From NCBI GenBank assembly GCA_029379225.1, contig JAQYWR010000011.1, forward strand, positions 62,001 through 126,000: a DNA stretch of 64,000 bases, read 5' to 3'. Source of the DNA: Nostoc sp. S4 (GTDB lineage: Bacteria > Cyanobacteriota > Cyanobacteriia > Cyanobacteriales > Nostocaceae). Positions 24,420 through 33,426 of the stretch are shown here, one piece after another; position 1 is the stretch's first letter, and the number at the start of each line of letters is the position of its first letter. The translations under genes and the position numbers were made by a program. The notes beneath the pieces were generated by a model. The model was not told the origin of the DNA. It searched no databases and saw nothing but the letters and a program-made list of their open reading frames with translations.

Positions 24420-25895
24420 ATGCGAGAAATCACAAGCCGCTTCACGTCTGGGCGAACACTTAGAGAAGGTTCTGTAGGATTGTTACTCCTAGCAGGACTA
24501 GGGGTATTTGGAATAATCTTTTTGTGGTTAAGTAAATTCACTATTGCTCGCGGTTCATACAAAGCTATTGTCGAATTTGCTAATGCTGGAGGAATGCAAA
24601 AGGGAACGCCAGTTCGCTATCGTGGCTTTAAGGTAGGAAGTATTTCTCAGATCAGGCCAGGAGCAAATGCCATTGATGTAGAGATTGAAATTCTCCAAAA
24701 AAACCTGATTATTCCTCGTAATGTAGTGATAGAAGCTAATCAAAGCGGACTAATTAGCGAAAGTGTTATTGATATCACACCAAAAGCAACGCTTCCCACT
24801 GAGGTGGCGATCGCTAAACCTCTAGACAAAAATTGTGATTCGAGCCTGATAGTTTGTAATGGCTCTCGATTAAAAGGTCAGCTCGGTATCAGTGTTGATG
24901 AACTAATTCGCAGTTCAACTGAACTAACTAATGTATACAAAGATCCAAAATTTTCTAAAAATGTTAATGGAGTTTTGGAAGCCACTACAGTCGCCGCAAA
25001 TAGTTTTACAGATTTGAGTCAGGATTTAAAAGGTTTGAGTAAAAGTTTGCAACAACAGTTAAATACATTTTCAGCCACTGCTAATTCAGTGCAGCGAGCG
25101 ACTAATCAACTTAATGTATCTGCAACTGAAACAGTAAATAAATTCGGTACGACTGCAACTCAAGCAAATCGATTGCTGAACAATTTAGATAACTTGTTGA
25201 CAACAAATCGTTCTTCACTGGTTAGTGCGCTGAACAATATTACCGAAACCAGCAACCAATTACGCGTTACAGTTAGTAGCTTATCACCAACTGTCAATCG
25301 CTTTACTAAAGGAGAATTACTAAATAATTTAGAAGCCCTCTCGAACAATGCGGCACAAGCTTCAGCTAATTTACGCGATGCTTCCAAAACTTTAAGCGAT
25401 CCAAAGAATATCGTAGTATTGCAACAAACTTTAGATTCAGCACGGGTAACATTTGAAAATACTCAAAAAATTACATCTGATTTAGATGAATTGACGGGCG
25501 ATCCTACTTTCCGGCAAAATCTGCGGCAACTTGTAAATGGTCTAAGTAGTTTAGTATCTTCTACACAACAGATGCAGCAACAAATACAGGTTGCTACTAC
25601 TCTAGATTCCGTCAAAACTGCTGTAAGCAAACCAAATAAAATAATTCCTACCCCAGCCTTAATTCCAGAGAAGATATCTGATAAAAAACTGCTTTTGAAA
25701 TTGCGATCGCCAATCAGCGAATCTCAGAAAAATCCTGATGTTTATGCAATTAATTCACCTCATGCTTTTGAGAGTACTATCACTAGCCCTCAACTAATCC
25801 CTACTCAACCTATCCCTAACTCATCCCAAGAAAACCTTCTCAAACAGCTGCGGGAATATGGCAAGCAACGAGAGCAACTGAAGACAGAAAAATAG
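24420..25895 (+). CDS. mlaD: MlaD/MCE family lipid-transfer protein
   Basis: The 491-residue protein has a short cytoplasmic start, one membrane helix at about residues 17-38 (GLLLLAGLGVFGIIFLWLS), an MCE domain at about 46-125 (GTPVRYRGFKVGSISQI, LISESVIDI), and a long periplasmic helical region at 165-400 rich in Ser/Thr/Asn/Gln with repeated TxxQL units. A Pro-rich segment and a short charged helix end the protein. Length is typical of the long cyanobacterial MlaD proteins, whose helical part probably forms a conduit. ATG follows ggaaggaaaaa, a usable ribosome site. It acts with the MlaF ATPase upstream. Confidence 0.9.
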   Translation: MREITSRFTSGRTLREGSVGLLLLAGLGVFGIIFLWLSKFTIARGSYKAIVEFANAGGMQKGTPVRYRGFKVGSISQIRPGANAIDVEIEILQKNLIIPRNVVIEANQSGLISESVIDITPKATLPTEVAIAKPLDKNCDSSLIVCNGSRLKGQLGISVDELIRSSTELTNVYKDPKFSKNVNGVLEATTVAANSFTDLSQDLKGLSKSLQQQLNTFSATANSVQRATNQLNVSATETVNKFGTTATQANRLLNNLDNLLTTNRSSLVSALNNITETSNQLRVTVSSLSPTVNRFTKGELLNNLEALSNNAAQASANLRDASKTLSDPKNIVVLQQTLDSARVTFENTQKITSDLDELTGDPTFRQNLRQLVNGLSSLVSSTQQMQQQIQVATTLDSVKTAVSKPNKIIPTPALIPEKISDKKLLLKLRSPISESQKNPDVYAINSPHAFESTITSPQLIPTQPIPNSSQENLLKQLREYGKQREQLKTEK

Positions 25896-26024
25896 ACAAA
25901 TCTCGCATTAGTCTTTGGCCAGTTTCTAAATAAAGAGAGTGAAAAATGTCAAGTAATGCCATCAAAAACCGCTGAAATACCTGACAAATTTTTAGGGCGA
26001 TCGCTGCTCAAATGTTTTCAGGTT

Positions 26025-26606
26025 TTAATGTGAGTCGTATTGACTTTCTTTTGCTACTACTACGGTTGAATTCATCTCTGAATTTTTCTTGACTATAAAC
26101 GGATAAATGAACAAATAAACACCGCTGACTGCCAATGTTGACATAAAAAACAAAAATGACATTTCAATCAAATTATGAATCCAGGGGGCAAACCATCCTA
26201 ACAATCCTCGATACTCTAAGAAATCGGTAGCATTAAAACCATACTTCAACAACTTACCGTTGTGAGCATCAAGATACCACTCAAACAAACGTTTTTGATT
26301 TTCAAATCGATAAATGCTTAGAGATGGTAAATAGGCAATTTCATCAATGTCCTCTAAAGTGTTAATTCCCTTTGGATGCTGCGAGATAAATGCTTGTGAA
26401 GCCTGTTCTAAAGAGAGCAACGACTTGGTACTTTCTGCAACAGTTTGTGTTGGTGCTTTCCCATCAATCGTGGGTAAACCAGAACTGAAAGCGGGTGGAA
26501 GGGCAATTATTTCCATCAGGTAAATCCCAATGACCACAGCAAAGTAAAGACCAACCCATCGATGAATTGTCCTCGACCATCTTGATAGAAACTGTTTAAT
26601 TTTCAT
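26025..26606 (-). CDS. PepSY-type membrane protein
   Basis: The protein of about 193 residues has a membrane helix near the N-terminus in the context SRWSRTIHRWVGLYFAVVIG (the RxxHRWxG motif of PepSY_TM proteins), a periplasmic domain of about 90 residues, a second pair HNLIEMSFLFFMSTLAVSGVYLF as membrane segment, and a short Lys/Asn tail. Such short PepSY proteins often accompany TonB-dependent receptors and are related to iron-siderophore reductases, but this one is shorter than the full four-helix type. I chose the second of two adjacent ATGs because AGGAGG lies 4 bases before it. It overlaps the upstream methyltransferase by 11 bp. Confidence 0.75.
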   Translation of the reverse strand: MKIKQFLSRWSRTIHRWVGLYFAVVIGIYLMEIIALPPAFSSGLPTIDGKAPTQTVAESTKSLLSLEQASQAFISQHPKGINTLEDIDEIAYLPSLSIYRFENQKRLFEWYLDAHNGKLLKYGFNATDFLEYRGLLGWFAPWIHNLIEMSFLFFMSTLAVSGVYLFIYPFIVKKNSEMNSTVVVAKESQYDSH

Positions 26607-27303
26607 CATCCCTCCTGACCTTAACTGAAAATTCTGTTCCACCCTTCATTTTTAAAGTTGATGATTGATAACCATTAACAGGGTTTTGTAAAAACTCAAC
26701 ATAATCTTTGAGCGGTTCCTTAAAGGTTTTGACATTATCAGAGATAACTATTCCACCTAGTCGGATTGATGGATCTAGAATTTTTAATACATCTAATGCT
26801 AAGTGTATCCAGCCATCAATCAATACTAAATCGATAGTTTGATTAAAGGTTTTTAGTGTTTTTAAACCATCACCTTCTCGAATATCCACATAGGTTTCTA
26901 GTCCGGCTTCGGCAATATTTTTTCTGGCTTGCACGACTTTATCATGCACAATTTCTGTACCAATAACAATGCCGCCACCATTGTCCCTCACAGCAGTCGC
27001 TAGATAAATTGTAGAAATTCCAAATGAAGTACCAAACTCAACAATAGTTTTGGCATTAATTGCACGGGCTATTAAATACAGGAATTCTCCTTGGTCTGGT
27101 TCAATAGGAATGTATTTATTGTTATAATATTCAGTTTTTGTGCTATCCCACTGAATGCCCTTACCTAAAAGTAAGCCAGGAAGCTTTGGCAAGTAGTGGA
27201 GAATTAATCCAGGTAATTGCTTATTAGCTTCTGCGTGCAGTTGCGCTAAAACAGTTTCAACTCTTGCATCGTTGAGTCCGCTTTTTTTAGATAATTTGCT
27301 CAT
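26596..27303 (-). CDS. SAM-dependent O-methyltransferase
   Basis: The 235-residue protein has a class I methyltransferase fold of the O-methyltransferase type. SAM-binding motif I is TIVEFGTSFGISTIYLA (about residues 88-104), the acidic motif II is IGTEI, and LVLIDGWIHLAL and LGGIVISDN complete the core. It carries an N-terminal extension PGLILHYLPKLPGL. The acceptor is unknown. It lies between a lipoprotein gene (16 bp upstream) and a PepSY membrane gene (11-bp overlap), so these three are almost certainly one operon. Confidence 0.85.
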   Translation of the reverse strand: MSKLSKKSGLNDARVETVLAQLHAEANKQLPGLILHYLPKLPGLLLGKGIQWDSTKTEYYNNKYIPIEPDQGEFLYLIARAINAKTIVEFGTSFGISTIYLATAVRDNGGGIVIGTEIVHDKVVQARKNIAEAGLETYVDIREGDGLKTLKTFNQTIDLVLIDGWIHLALDVLKILDPSIRLGGIVISDNVKTFKEPLKDYVEFLQNPVNGYQSSTLKMKGGTEFSVKVRRDDEN

Positions 27304-27319
27304 AGTAATTACTACTTTC

Positions 27320-28063
27320 TTATATTATTTCAAGGTAAATACTCCGTACTCTTTGGTATACTTTGCCTGGTTTAAGCTTGTCTACGCCCTCAACAATCGC
27401 AATTAAATCACCGCTAGCAGTTAAAATGTGAAAGTTTCCTTTTACAGTCTTAAACTTGTATTGTTGTGGTTGCCCTGCCAAGGTAATTGCATCCTTAGAT
27501 TTAGTAAAATTTTGAATTCGAGCATAATCCGCATCTCCTTTACCAACATAAAATGGTTCAGCTTTCGGGTTAGCAACAGTGATGAAGCTACCCAGGAGAA
27601 ATTCATTCTTTGAACCTTTGGTTGCAATTAAAGTATCGACCTCACCAACGCCCAAAGTTTTCGGACGTATGGGAAACGAACCCTTCTTATCGGATACAAT
27701 TTCAAAGTTCACGCTAGTCAGGGCAGGAGATTGACCAAAGCCAGTCACTGTATCATTGCCACTAGTGCCTGTGAAGTATCCTTCAATCGCTTCTCCTTGG
27801 GGATTTTTGCCAGACTTCCCTACTTTTTCATAGCGATCTAAGGCAGATTTGAATTTTCCTGCTTGAATTAATTTGGCAACATCGGGATTTGCCAGCAGAT
27901 AAATTTCTGAGTTGAAACCAGCTTTTTCCTGATTCTCTATCTCAGTTACGGAGATTTGACTTGCAGTAGATTGATTCGCTACGGGTGGTTGAGGTGTTGA
28001 TTGACAAGCAACGGCGATCGCACTACTGGTAATTAACAAAGCACTGAATAAAAATCGTTTCAT
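27320..28063 (-). CDS. Lipoprotein with YLLANPDV-type repeat
   Basis: The 247-residue product has an N-terminal lipoprotein signal with the lipobox AVAC (Cys20). Residues 50-85 contain EIYLLANPDVAKLIQAGKFK followed by ALDRYEKVGKSGKNP, a motif usually repeated in large exported cyanobacterial proteins. Next to it is GTSGNDTVTGFG, which resembles one RTX-like calcium-binding nonapeptide. The remainder is beta-rich (FITVANPKAEPFYVGKGDAD, NFTKSKDAITLAG) and resembles the tail of RTX-associated repeats. It is probably anchored in the outer or inner membrane. The function is unknown; the neighbours suggest a link to TonB-dependent uptake. Confidence 0.7.
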   Translation of the reverse strand: MKRFLFSALLITSSAIAVACQSTPQPPVANQSTASQISVTEIENQEKAGFNSEIYLLANPDVAKLIQAGKFKSALDRYEKVGKSGKNPQGEAIEGYFTGTSGNDTVTGFGQSPALTSVNFEIVSDKKGSFPIRPKTLGVGEVDTLIATKGSKNEFLLGSFITVANPKAEPFYVGKGDADYARIQNFTKSKDAITLAGQPQQYKFKTVKGNFHILTASGDLIAIVEGVDKLKPGKVYQRVRSIYLEII

Positions 28064-28141
28064 TGTAATTATCTGGTTAATGATTAACAGCTAATAGAAT
28101 GTTTGAGCAGCATCAATGATGGTGAAGGATTTACATACACA

Positions 28142-28972
28142 TCAGCCTGATGACAGGGGTAAAACTTTGGTTTCAATAATCAAACTGGCATTGCGAAAGT
28201 AGGGCAGTTTGGCAATCCAGGGAATCCATCGCAGGGCATTAAGTCGATGGGGATAACGATAATTTTCCTGCACTAACGAAAGCACCTGGGCGATCGCTAA
28301 TCCCATTCCATTGAGATCGCGTTCATTTTTGACAAACCACTGCATCGGCGCACCTAGTTGTGCCAACCATTTAGCGACTTTGCCTTTACTCGCACCTCCC
28401 ACAACATCAAACATGAACGTGGCATTGGCAAACCGCTGACGCAATTGATTAATTAATTGCTGCACTTGCTCAACAGTAAAGTACATGAGCAATCCTTCAG
28501 CAATAATTAATAGATGCTCGGATGGGCAATTTGGTAACTCGTCCATCCAGCCAAAATCTAAGGCAGAACGACTGATGAAACGATGTTGTTGTGTTTCACT
28601 ATCCAACTGACGACGCAGATTTGTCACTTCAGGCAAATCTAAATCGAGCCAGCATTTGCAGCCTTGCCCAACTCGGTAATAACGGGTGGATAATCCCGCA
28701 CCGAGTTCGATTACAACGGCATCAGGATGACTGGCAATGTGTTGTCGAGCAACTCGATCGAACGCATTTGCCCGCACTGCCCAACTGAGTTGAGAAAGCG
28801 GTTGATAAAAGCGATCGAGATCGGTGTCCCAGGCGATCGCTTGCCACCATTCAAATATTTCGGGATCGCGAAATAACGCATCAGTCTGGCGTTGATGTTC
28901 ATCCACTCGGGCGCGGGTAGTCATCAGCATAGTACGCGGAACGCCTGTGAGTTTTGTCGGAAATTGAGTCAT
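28142..28972 (-). CDS. LCM/Ppm-type SAM-dependent methyltransferase
   Basis: The 276-residue protein belongs to the leucine carboxyl methyltransferase-like family, with SAM motif VIELGAGLSTRYYRV at about residue 85, the acidic WLDLDLPEV, and LLIIAEGLLMYF. Bacterial members methylate diverse small molecules, including polyketides and tetracenomycin-type substrates; the substrate here is unknown. The gene sits between the TonB-dependent receptor gene (150 bp upstream) and the lipoprotein gene (78 bp downstream), all on the minus strand, which suggests a role in handling the receptor's ligand. Confidence 0.85.
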   Translation of the reverse strand: MTQFPTKLTGVPRTMLMTTRARVDEHQRQTDALFRDPEIFEWWQAIAWDTDLDRFYQPLSQLSWAVRANAFDRVARQHIASHPDAVVIELGAGLSTRYYRVGQGCKCWLDLDLPEVTNLRRQLDSETQQHRFISRSALDFGWMDELPNCPSEHLLIIAEGLLMYFTVEQVQQLINQLRQRFANATFMFDVVGGASKGKVAKWLAQLGAPMQWFVKNERDLNGMGLAIAQVLSLVQENYRYPHRLNALRWIPWIAKLPYFRNASLIIETKVLPLSSG

Positions 28973-29122
28973 TTTATAAATTAGCCTTAGAAAATAGCAG
29001 TTATAGCCGATGGTGAACTATCTTGAAATTTCCTCTAACTACCCCCTCAATCCCCTTGATGGATTGGTAGGAAGAAATCTGGCTGCTTCCCTCCCCAAGA
29101 CATCGTTAAGGGTTCCGTGGGG

Positions 29123-31774
29123 TTAAAACTGCACCGAAACCGAGCCAATCACCGTGAATGGTTCGCCAAAATTGTTGCCTCCGCTTCGCAGATTCGATAC
29201 ACTTTCGATGTAATTGACATCAGTAAGATTTTTGAAGTTAAGGCCAAATCGCCAATTATTACGCCGATAAAAAACTGCTGCATTTGTAATAAAATAACCA
29301 TCTGCCTGATAGCTATTAGCTAAATCCCCCTGTCTTTCATCAACATAATTAAATCCAACTCCCACCCCTAAACCCTGCAAATTACCGCGCTGAATTTCAT
29401 AAGTTGTCCACAGACTGGCACTATGTTCGGGAACACCATATAACCTATTGCCAACCAATTCGGGATTGGTATCAGCAGTGACTTCACCATCAATGTAGGC
29501 GTAGTTAGCGACGATCTTCCATCCCGGCAATATTTCTCCGGCGACATCAAATTCAACCCCACGACTGCGCTGTTCTCCAGATGCAATAGATGCAAGGGGG
29601 AAGTTGGGATCGGTGACTGCTACATTTTGTTTGGTAATGTCAAAATATGCCAACGTAGCAAACAGTTTACCGTCTAGAAACTCCGTTTTGACACCAAACT
29701 CATATCCCTTACCCCGTTGCGGTTCCAAGGGTTCACCCGTTGCTGTATTTGTCGTATTGGGAGTGAAGGATTCTGAGTAACTGGCGTACAAAGATACAGC
29801 TTTGCTCGGTTGGTAAAGAATCCCCACACGCGGAGTAAAAGCATCATCATTTTGAGTCGTCTCACCCGGTTGTGTCACCTGCCCCGGCACGTTGACTGTT
29901 TTTGATTCTATGGTGTCGTAGCGGATGCCTGCTAACAGCTTCAAATTCTCGAACAATGAAATCTGATCTTGCAGATAGAATCCCCAGCGATTGGATGTTT
30001 CATCAGTGCCGCCATAGGGCGGTAATGTATCCTCGCTGGGTTTAGCCACTCCGTAAACCGGATTGAAAAGATTCAACGGTATAGGAGTAGTAAAATCAAA
30101 CACTGTGAAAAAGTTTGTTGCACTATGAATGTAGTCTGCACCGAATAAAAGAGTGTGATTTATAGAACCCGTAGCAAACTCACCTATAACGTTGGCTTGC
30201 AAACTATAATTCTCATCGTGTCCTTCTTGGGAGGCGAAGAAGCGATTCACCGTACCTGTTGCCTCGTCAAAAGAAAGGTTAAGGGCAACGACGTTGAAAT
30301 CGTAGTCATAGGAGGAATAGCGAAAGGCATTGCGTAATTTCCAATTCCGACTGAACCGATGTTCCAAGTTATAACCAACATTTAGATATTCATTTGTCAC
30401 CGTGTCACTGGGTTCAGTGGCAATGCGATCGCGTGGAACATCAGCAACCCTGTTGCCACTAGCTGGGATACCAAAATCAGCCGGACGATTATTGTCGAGA
30501 TATTCCAGCGAAATACCTAAATCGGTGCGATCGTCTATTTTCCAGGTAAGTGTAGGCGCAATGAAGATTCGCTGGTCTTCTTGGTCAAAGTTGCGAAAGC
30601 TGTCCAATCTCTGGTACAACCCATTCAGACGGTAGAGTACTTTCCCATCGGCGCTTAAGGGGCCAGAAATGTCAAAGCGGGGTCGGACAATACCCTGGCT
30701 TCCCACTTGTAATTCTGTTTCATAAAACGACTGGGACAAGGGCTGCTTGGACACAGCATTAATCAATCCTCCGGGTTCAATCGCACCATACAAGATAGAT
30801 GCTGGTCCCTTAAGAACTTCAATCCGCTCCAAATTCGCTACTTCTAAAGGCGCTTGAACAACGCCATACCGTCTAAATCCATCGCGCAAAATCGGGGCAT
30901 CAGTAAACCCTCGGATGGTGAAATTTGCACCACTCCTGTTGCTTGCACTTCCCTGGTAAGTGATACCACTGACATTGCGGAGCGCTTCTTCTGTGCGTGT
31001 GACTTGCTGATCTCGAATTATCTCTTGAGGAACTACCTGAATTGAGAATGGAATGTCCCGGATAGGGGTATCAGTTCCAGTGGCAGTGGAGGCATTTGGT
31101 ACACGATACTCGTCTTGCTCTCCCGTCACCAACAATTCAATCGGTTCATTAGTTTGTGAGTTAGGTGGTTGCTCTGGCTTGGTTTGAGTTCCCGGCTGTT
31201 GTGTTGGCGGTTGCTGTGGCGTCTGTACTGAAGATGTAACTGGTGTCAACCCGAAAATTAGACCTTCATCGCTATCAAACAACTCAACAGTAGGTAAACC
31301 CGCTTCACCCGTTACTGTTACTCTGATAGTATTGGTATCGAGATTTATTACCGTTATCTCACTAAGACCCGTAATTGGCTTATCCGAACGGAATGTGAAT
31401 GCTTCGCCTGACGGTAGGCGCAGTTGAGCATTGGGGATGTCAGTGATAAAGCTATTGCCAGCACTGCGGTTTATTATTTGTAACTGTTGACCTTTCGAGG
31501 TCTGTAAAATTACCTCTACACCTTTGTCGGTATCATTTGCCTTGACTCCTATCACTTGCACAACTTCTGAAGTCAGTGCTGTTGCTAAAGTGCTGGAAAA
31601 TCCTACTTCACCCAGTCTTGGAATCTCTCTAATTGTTCTGGAACTGAGTAGTGCTGAAACAACAGATTTACACTGTGCTTGTTTGTTGACTTCAGTAGCT
31701 CTTACGCTTATTGCAACACACAACCAAATAGAACTTGTGACCAAAACAATCTTTAATATTTGCTTCAATACCAT
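29123..31774 (-). CDS. TonB-dependent siderophore receptor with AMIN domain
   Basis: The 883-residue outer-membrane protein has a signal peptide, an AMIN-like domain at about residues 55-185 (peptidoglycan binding), a Pro/Gln-rich linker, a plug domain (IPFSIQVVPQEIIRDQ, LRNVSGITYQG, IEVLKGPASILYGAIEPGGL) and a beta-barrel ending in SVSVQF with terminal Phe. It resembles ferrichrome/schizokinen-type receptors of cyanobacteria, which import ferric siderophores using TonB-ExbBD. I chose the ATG at 31774 because AGGGG lies 6 bases upstream; a GTG five codons earlier is possible. Iron control by FurA is likely from the family but not demonstrated here. Confidence 0.92.
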   Translation of the reverse strand: MVLKQILKIVLVTSSIWLCVAISVRATEVNKQAQCKSVVSALLSSRTIREIPRLGEVGFSSTLATALTSEVVQVIGVKANDTDKGVEVILQTSKGQQLQIINRSAGNSFITDIPNAQLRLPSGEAFTFRSDKPITGLSEITVINLDTNTIRVTVTGEAGLPTVELFDSDEGLIFGLTPVTSSVQTPQQPPTQQPGTQTKPEQPPNSQTNEPIELLVTGEQDEYRVPNASTATGTDTPIRDIPFSIQVVPQEIIRDQQVTRTEEALRNVSGITYQGSASNRSGANFTIRGFTDAPILRDGFRRYGVVQAPLEVANLERIEVLKGPASILYGAIEPGGLINAVSKQPLSQSFYETELQVGSQGIVRPRFDISGPLSADGKVLYRLNGLYQRLDSFRNFDQEDQRIFIAPTLTWKIDDRTDLGISLEYLDNNRPADFGIPASGNRVADVPRDRIATEPSDTVTNEYLNVGYNLEHRFSRNWKLRNAFRYSSYDYDFNVVALNLSFDEATGTVNRFFASQEGHDENYSLQANVIGEFATGSINHTLLFGADYIHSATNFFTVFDFTTPIPLNLFNPVYGVAKPSEDTLPPYGGTDETSNRWGFYLQDQISLFENLKLLAGIRYDTIESKTVNVPGQVTQPGETTQNDDAFTPRVGILYQPSKAVSLYASYSESFTPNTTNTATGEPLEPQRGKGYEFGVKTEFLDGKLFATLAYFDITKQNVAVTDPNFPLASIASGEQRSRGVEFDVAGEILPGWKIVANYAYIDGEVTADTNPELVGNRLYGVPEHSASLWTTYEIQRGNLQGLGVGVGFNYVDERQGDLANSYQADGYFITNAAVFYRRNNWRFGLNFKNLTDVNYIESVSNLRSGGNNFGEPFTVIGSVSVQF

Positions 31775-31864
31775 TTTCCACCCCTGCACCTGCTCTCCAG
31801 CTACTACTTACTCTCAATCAAGCAGCGAATAGCTCTTATTTCCTGAAATTTAGCAATCAGCTAG

Positions 31865-31915
31865 TTGAGAATAAATATTACAGGAGATTATTAGATAATT
31901 GCAAACTATTCTCAA
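31865..31915 (-). promoter_or_regulatory. Candidate Fur-like inverted sites
   Basis: ttgagaata (31865-31873) and tattctcaa (31907-31915) are a perfect 9-bp inverted pair about 90-140 bp upstream of the receptor start. Each resembles half of a Fur box (tgataat-type) but neither is a full 19-bp box. Position suits iron regulation; support is weak. Confidence 0.3.
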
Positions 31916-32153
31916 TTTACTTGACAAACAAAAATAACGAACAGCAAAATTTTGCTTTGATTGCTGTGATTTAAGTTACATTTTTATTTAAGTTAATTGA
32001 AAACTATCCTAGAAGTAGAAACTTATTAATGATATTTATTTGGAATTTGCTAAATTAATTCCGATAATCACACTGGCAGTAAGGGAGTTCTAAATAAAAA
32101 ATATCCATCGTGGGAGCAGGGGAGTCTCTTGAGGCAAGGGGAAAAATAACCAA

Positions 32154-32248
32154 TGACCAATACTTCTCTACGAGAGGCTGCGCCAACGGCTTACCTCGGC
32201 TTTGCTCGGCACAAGTCGCTCAGTACAAGTGACAAATGACGAATGACA
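32154..32248. repeat. Modular intergenic repeat, full copy
   Basis: Nearly identical to the copy at 23227-23320 over accaatacttctctacgag, ctgcgccaacggcttacctc and gtcgctcagtacaagtgac, with few point changes. It abuts the stop codon of the AI-2E permease gene. Confidence 0.75.
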
Positions 32249-32249
32249 A

Positions 32250-33350
32250 TCATTGCGATATTGATTCCTCTGGCAACAATTCTGATGCTGCTTCAGGTCC
32301 AACTACATTCTCAAAATCACTAACTTTAGAAAAACCTTCTGCTGCATCTTTAATAAAACCAGCCACAGGTACAGCGATTACCAAACCTAAGACTCCACCA
32401 ATATTAGTGCCAATAAGCAAAGCAATTAATACCCATATTGGTCGAATGCCAGTAAATTTACCCAAAAGCCGGGGTGCGATCGCCTGATCGATTAACTGGT
32501 CAATTACAAAAGCCATCACAAAAACTTTCACTGCTAGCCAAAAGTTATGTGAGGCGATGATTAAAGTGATTACAACAAGACTGATGGCATCACCAAAGGG
32601 AATTAGGCTCAAAAGCCCAACCCCCAAACCAAATAACAAAGCAAACTGGACTTGAAAAACTAAAAACACCAATGTTTCTGAAACTCCCATCAGCAAACCC
32701 AAAGTTCCCTGACCAATTAAATAATTTTGAAAATTTTGCTGAATCGACTCGCTGACTTTTTGAGCAAAAGTTCCAGGAAATTTATTAAATAATTCTGACC
32801 AAATTCTCGGCCCATCTAACAATAGGTAAAAAGCCAGCACTACTATAATTAGTGCCTCAGATATATTATCAACTGTATCAATAATAATACTTAAAAGTTT
32901 ATCAGAAATAAACTCTAATTCATGGGGCAATTGGTTAGTAACTTGTGTTAATAATTGTCTGAGATTTACATTTAATTTATGATTAAAAAACCACTCATTT
33001 AAAATTTCTAGTTTTTCTTCGCTAGAATCAATCCATTGAGGAAGGACTTTAGCCATTTCATTAAATTGTTCTAATACAATAGGTAATAAAATAATACCCA
33101 AAGCTATAAAAATTAACGATGCTAAGATAAAAACTAAGGCTACTGCATAGCTGCGTTTAACTCCTCGCCTTTGGAGAATTGAAACAGGGTAGTTTAAAAG
33201 GAATGCCAGCAAAGTAGCCAATAAAAGAATTGTCACCACAGGCTGCAAATTTTGAAAAAGCCAGAATACTAACCAAGCATTCAGAAAAATTAAAGGAAAT
33301 AATAGTGTCAAAATTAACCATTTAAGTAGTTGATTTAGCGAAAAATTCAT
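32250..33350 (-). CDS. AI-2E family transporter
   Basis: The 366-residue membrane protein has the usual AI-2E/PerM arrangement: two helices near the N-terminus (about residues 10-50), a third to residue 90, a soluble middle region (WIDSSEEKLEILNEWFF to ELEFISDK), and four to five helices in the second half with SLIPFGDAISLVV and GTNIGGVLGLVIAVPVAGF. The family includes autoinducer-2 exporters and sodium-proton antiporters; substrate is unknown. I chose Met at 33350 because the 22 residues before it are encoded by an intergenic ggagtggggagtaggg repeat. The 5' end follows the PyrF-PyrE gene closely on the same strand. Confidence 0.88.
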   Translation of the reverse strand: MNFSLNQLLKWLILTLLFPLIFLNAWLVFWLFQNLQPVVTILLLATLLAFLLNYPVSILQRRGVKRSYAVALVFILASLIFIALGIILLPIVLEQFNEMAKVLPQWIDSSEEKLEILNEWFFNHKLNVNLRQLLTQVTNQLPHELEFISDKLLSIIIDTVDNISEALIIVVLAFYLLLDGPRIWSELFNKFPGTFAQKVSESIQQNFQNYLIGQGTLGLLMGVSETLVFLVFQVQFALLFGLGVGLLSLIPFGDAISLVVITLIIASHNFWLAVKVFVMAFVIDQLIDQAIAPRLLGKFTGIRPIWVLIALLIGTNIGGVLGLVIAVPVAGFIKDAAEGFSKVSDFENVVGPEAASELLPEESISQ

Positions 33351-33426
33351 ATTTAATAAATTTGGTAAAACGACAAAATATTTCCCTACTCCCCACTCCT
33401 TACTTTCCTCAGCCATTAGTCGAGTC

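Larger units (their letters stand above)
31775..32249. other. Spacer upstream of the TonB receptor
   Basis: The 475-bp region separates the receptor gene from the AI-2E permease gene, whose 3' end faces it. It contains the receptor promoter area, AT-rich sequence, and the second full copy of the modular repeat at 32154-32248. No gene seen. Confidence 0.5.

Noticed and set aside
28591-28788. Plus-strand frame within the LCM-type methyltransferase region
   Set aside because: It is antisense to a gene with an intact SAM motif and has no independent signals.
31865-31915. A confident Fur box
   Set aside because: Only half-site similarity is seen; it is kept as a low-confidence regulatory candidate, not as a firm operator.
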